From the IMG/VR virus record IMGVR_UViG_3300023210_000188, positions 1-25,805 of that record: a stretch of 25,805 nt of DNA; one strand, written 5' to 3'. Position 1 is the first letter of the stretch. The number at the start of each line of letters is the position of its first letter. The translations under genes were made by a program, and so were the position numbers. This DNA is from a virus. Shown one piece after another: positions 23,417 to 25,805 of the stretch. The notes beneath the pieces are model-generated. The model ran no database searches, was not told the DNA's origin, and saw only the letters and a program-made list of their open reading frames with translations.

Positions 23417-24950
23417 CGACTCTAAGATTATTGATTACACAATCAGTTGACAATATTGTTGTAGCTACAGACGCTGCGTTTAGCAAAGCGCTTTTAGTTA
23501 CAAGCAGAGGATCTATAATACCAGACTTAATCATATTTACCATATTTCCTGTAACCACATTTAATCCTCTGCCTTTAACTTTAGGTAGCTCGTATTCAAC
23601 TATACCAGCATTATCTAATATAGTTTTAAATGGAGCTTTAATTGCTTCTAGCAAAACCTCTTCGCCTTTTGACTTTGGTTTTATAAAGCTAGACGCATTT
23701 AAAAGAGCTATACCACCACCAGGCACTATACCATCTTTTATCGCAGCTTTTGTAGCACAGATAGCATCTTCAACCCTATCTCTTTTTTCTTTTAATTCTA
23801 CTTCAGAGTTAGCACCTACTTTTACAATTGCTACTTTAGCTGATAGCATTGCTAATCTTTTTTCGTATTTGTTTTTAGTAGCAGCTGATGAGGCGTTTTT
23901 TATTTTATCCTTTATATCCTCTATTAAATCTTCTAATTCGTTAGAAGACTTATCTACTTGTAAGATTGTTTCTGTTTGATTTGAAACAGATTTAACACAC
24001 TCACCTAAGTGTTCTGGCTGTATTAAATCCATGTCATCACCTAGATCTTCATTTATAATTGTAGCACCAGTAAGCATTGATAAGTCTTGTAATACTTCTT
24101 TTTTACTTACACCATACACAGGCGCATCTACTATGTTTACTTTTATATTACCTTTTAGCTTGTTCATAGCTAAGGCGTTTAAAACTTGCTGCTCAGCATC
24201 ACCGATTATAAGTAGCGATCTATTGTTTTTAATAACATACTCTAATATGTTTTGTATTTTACGTACGTTTGGTATTAAAGATTCTACAATTAAAACTAAA
24301 GGATTTTCTAATTCAGCTGTACCTTTTAACTTGTCAGTTACAAATGAATCATTTTTAAAACCTTTATAGTACTGAACTCCGTCGACTATTTCACAAAAAG
24401 TTTCTGGTTGATCGTTTATTTCCATCATAACAACACCTGTATTATCAACAGCTCTAAAAGCGTCTGCAATGATACTACCTATTTGTTTATCGTTGTTAGC
24501 TGATATGGTAGCTACTTGATCAATCATTTCACCCACCACAGGTGTACTGTTTTTTTCTAAATAAACTATAACTTTATCAACACCAGAGTTAATACCTTCT
24601 TTAAGATCTCTAGTGTTAACTTCTTTTTTATAAGAGTTTTTTAAGAGTGCGTGTGCTAGTACTGTAGCCGTTGTTGTTCCATCGCCAGCTTCTTGCACAG
24701 TTTGCCTAGCCGCTTGTTTTAAAAGCGTCGCACCCATGTTTTCTACAGGATCTAATAGTATAATACTATCAGCTACTGTAACTCCATCTTTTGTTATAAC
24801 GGGTTGGCCCGCACCATCCTCCAGTATAACGCACTTGCCGCTAGCCCCAAGTGTGGAGCTAACAGCTTTAGTGAGATTTTCTATACCTTTAAATATTTTG
24901 TCTTTAGCATCACTGCCAAAGTTTAAATTCTTAACTATTGCGTCAGACAT
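23397..24950 (-). CDS. groEL: Phage group I chaperonin GroEL
   Basis: A 517-residue chaperonin with all hallmarks of GroEL (usual length about 540-550). ATP-site motifs are visible: TLGASGK (33-39; usually TLGPKGR), ITKDGVTVA (52-60), GDGTTTATVL (89-98), RVEDAICATKAA (392-403; catalytic Asp D395) and PGGGIALL (410-417). The apical domain spans about 185-370 with GFKNDSFVT, SLIPNVRKIQ and LLIIGDAEQQVLNALAMNK. It ends VDEGSRQ and lacks the GGM-rich tail found in bacterial GroEL. It forms ATP-driven rings that fold proteins in the cytoplasm. A few phages (for example Pseudomonas EL) encode GroEL, usually without a partner; here GroES follows, overlapping by 20 bp. The leader AATTTAATTAAATCAAATATG has no Shine-Dalgarno. 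Not a host fragment: it sits inside a phage operon. Confidence 0.95.
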   Translation of the reverse strand: MSDAIVKNLNFGSDAKDKIFKGIENLTKAVSSTLGASGKCVILEDGAGQPVITKDGVTVADSIILLDPVENMGATLLKQAARQTVQEAGDGTTTATVLAHALLKNSYKKEVNTRDLKEGINSGVDKVIVYLEKNSTPVVGEMIDQVATISANNDKQIGSIIADAFRAVDNTGVVMMEINDQPETFCEIVDGVQYYKGFKNDSFVTDKLKGTAELENPLVLIVESLIPNVRKIQNILEYVIKNNRSLLIIGDAEQQVLNALAMNKLKGNIKVNIVDAPVYGVSKKEVLQDLSMLTGATIINEDLGDDMDLIQPEHLGECVKSVSNQTETILQVDKSSNELEDLIEDIKDKIKNASSAATKNKYEKRLAMLSAKVAIVKVGANSEVELKEKRDRVEDAICATKAAIKDGIVPGGGIALLNASSFIKPKSKGEEVLLEAIKAPFKTILDNAGIVEYELPKVKGRGLNVVTGNMVNMIKSGIIDPLLVTKSALLNAASVATTILSTDCVINNLRVDEGSRQ

Positions 24951-24979
24951 ATTTGATTTAATTAAATTATATTTATTTT

Positions 24980-25264
24980 TTACTCAAAGGTTTTTACTAC
25001 CTTAGGTCCTTTTACAAAGTCAAGCTTTTTAGCGTAATGATCAATGCTACCATCAATAGCAGCCTCAGCGCCATCCATAGTTTCTCTACGAGTTACATCT
25101 TCCCACTTATCATTTTGATCTTTGTATTCAGTTTGAAAAAATCCGTTTGGTAGTTGTACTATTCGCCAATTTTTCTTTTCAGCGATATGCTTCCAAAATT
25201 TTACTTGGTCTTCGGATATTTGCGGTTGACTACTCCACGTGCTAGTCTTATAATATAGTGTCAT
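24980..25264 (-). CDS. Small conserved-looking protein, MTLYYKTSTW type
   Basis: I choose ATG at 25264 (MTLYYKTSTWSSQPQISEDQ, 94 residues). A longer frame opens with GTG at 25330, but its 22 extra codons run through two inverted repeats and are better read as leader. The protein is alpha/beta: a short strand, helix DQVKFWKHIAEKKNWRIVQL, then strand GFFQTEYKD and W. A motif VTRRETMDGAEAAIDGSIDH (about 58-77) and a basic end KLDFVKGPKVVKTFE complete it. From memory similar proteins with the ETMDGAEAAIDGSIDHY block occur in many marine phages; function unknown. It directly precedes the chaperonin operon (29 bp gap). Confidence 0.62.
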   Translation of the reverse strand: MTLYYKTSTWSSQPQISEDQVKFWKHIAEKKNWRIVQLPNGFFQTEYKDQNDKWEDVTRRETMDGAEAAIDGSIDHYAKKLDFVKGPKVVKTFE

Positions 25265-25350
25265 TGGTTTTGGTTTTATATTAGTTTGTTTGGTTGCTCT
25301 AACCCGAGCAGGGTATACTTTATATATCACTTATTTTTAGTGATTTTTAC
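25265..25350 (-). promoter_or_regulatory. Possible structured leader with two inverted repeats
   Basis: Between the 108-residue gene and the ATG at 25264 lie two short inverted repeats. One is ATCACT...AGTGAT (25326-25331 and 25339-25344, 7-base loop). The other is TGCTC...GAGCA (25295-25299 and 25306-25310, loop TAACCC). A GGTT/AACC pairing (25292-25295 with 25301-25304) competes with the second stem. On the minus strand, TATATAAAGTATAC between the two stems could be a promoter core. Function is inferred only from structure and gap length. Confidence 0.35.
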
Positions 25351-25677
25351 TTAATCCGCTATTATCATAGTTACAGAGGCTGGGTTTACTTGATCCTCAA
25401 TAGAGGCTGCGATCGTAGCTTCTATTTGAGCCACTTGCTCTTCACCCATTGCTGCTTTGCACCAAGCGACAGCATCTTTATTTGTTAATTCATTAAAAGG
25501 TTTAAAATCTTCTATGTCACTAACGTTTAATATTTGAGTTCCAATTAAATCGCTTTGGTAAGCGGTTTCACTATCTTCACCTAATACGTAATAGTGTACG
25601 TTATACACAACGTCGGCATACTCTCCATCTTGTGGGTAAACATCAACTGTTTTACAGTTCCATTCGTAATTTATCAT
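25351..25677 (-). CDS. Unknown phage protein, MINYEWNCKTVDVYP type
   Basis: A 108-residue protein. It starts MINYEWNCKTVDVYPQDGEY, then VVYNVHYYVLGEDSETAYQS, GTQILNVSDIEDFKPFNELT and AVAWCKAAMGEEQVAQIEAT, ending PASVTMIIAD. A strand-rich N-terminal half and a helical C-terminal half are suggested. I recall very similar proteins (WNCKTVDVYP, YNVHW, IGTQxLDVSDL, a W..AMG..E helix and QxxPxSV near the end) in marine cyanophages and other uncultured phages, where they are found near structural genes. Function is not known. It follows the cut gene at the right edge with a 12 bp gap and an AT-only leader AAAAATAAATAAACATG. Confidence 0.66.
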   Translation of the reverse strand: MINYEWNCKTVDVYPQDGEYADVVYNVHYYVLGEDSETAYQSDLIGTQILNVSDIEDFKPFNELTNKDAVAWCKAAMGEEQVAQIEATIAASIEDQVNPASVTMIIAD

Positions 25678-25689
25678 GTTTATTTATTT

Positions 25690-25805
25690 TTAAGCTAATC
25701 CTTTTATTTGTATCCCTACGTTCATATATCTCCAATAACCATTCGCTTGAAATTGCAGTCGAACTTGATCGTTAGCGTTGAACACAGCGTTTTCTCCAAA
25801 ATCAA
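25690..25805 (-). CDS. Unknown protein, C-terminal end only
   Basis: The gene enters from the right edge and stops at TAA 25690-25692. The visible last residues are DFGENAVFNANDQVRLQFQA followed by NGYWRYMNVGIQIKGLA. This is an open frame with beta-like alternation; aromatic residues and a G-Y-W-R-Y turn are visible. The next gene starts 12 bp after its stop, the same close spacing as elsewhere, supporting it as a real gene. Product cannot be named; 37 residues are too few. Confidence 0.5.
   Translation of the reverse strand, partial: DFGENAVFNANDQVRLQFQANGYWRYMNVGIQIKGLA

Noticed and set aside
23431-24369. Plus-strand open frames of 182 and 112 codons inside groEL
   Set aside because: They are antisense to a very well supported chaperonin, show Ser/Phe/Ile-rich composition typical of antisense translation and have no leader or partner.
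25291-25315. tRNA-like D-arm (GCTC, GGGTTA, GAGCA) on the minus strand
   Set aside because: No matching acceptor stem, anticodon arm or T-arm with GTTCRA at the right distances, so it is not a tRNA.
25321-25350. Rho-independent terminator on the plus strand (ATCACT/AGTGAT followed by TTTTT)
   Set aside because: The stem is only 6 AT-rich pairs and no gene reads on the plus strand, so it is kept only as part of a possible leader structure.
1-25805. CRISPR array, integrase, insertion sequence or attachment site
   Set aside because: No regular direct repeats, recombinase motifs or terminal inverted repeats were noticed in the window.

Overview
The window is one AT-rich segment of a tailed double-stranded DNA phage (Caudoviricetes). 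Every supported gene reads on the minus strand, so transcription runs from high to low coordinates. Genes are packed almost end to end, with many 1-4 bp or longer overlaps, and the largest gap is about 80 bp. I see no tRNA, rRNA, integrase, insertion sequence or CRISPR array. Several starts lack a Shine-Dalgarno sequence and instead follow A/T-only leaders such as AAATAAATAAACATG. Such leaders are typical of Bacteroidota and their phages, so a flavobacterium-like host is a reasonable inference but not proven. Several proteins resemble, from memory, families common in uncultured marine phages. The capsid, portal and nozzle genes also recall the podovirus-like, crAss-like style of virion.

In the order of transcription, 25805-24980 holds the end of an unknown gene and two small conserved-looking proteins, with a possible structured leader between them. 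At 24950-23156 lies a phage chaperonin operon, a group I GroEL and a short GroES whose reading frames overlap. From 23159 to 19548 comes a cassette of ten small, mostly unknown proteins. It includes a putative winged-helix protein, a basic YW-tailed protein, a 52-residue Cys-containing protein too short for usual gene callers, a small HExxH metallopeptidase, and a 322-residue protein sharing the peptidase's N-terminal motif. From 19548 to 17802 are a holin-like two-helix membrane protein, a coiled-coil protein, a small beta-rich protein, a 201-residue protein that I read as two fused GroES-like barrels, and a candidate small terminase.

The morphogenesis block occupies 17805-1: large terminase, portal, acidic scaffold-like protein, major capsid protein, an unknown 256-residue protein, two connector/adaptor-type proteins, a giant 1793-residue tail nozzle-like protein with a cadherin-like insert, a second 491-residue tail structural protein, a GNAT-like protein, and the start of a possible internal virion protein. 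Two strong hairpins punctuate this block, one just after the capsid gene and one just before a connector gene.

Together the genes describe DNA packaging, head assembly and a short-tail apparatus, plus a folding machine the phage brings itself. The most striking point is three GroES-like barrels in two genes alongside a complete GroEL. One of those genes sits at the head of the packaging/capsid block, which suggests chaperonin-assisted folding of the phage's own virion proteins (inference).
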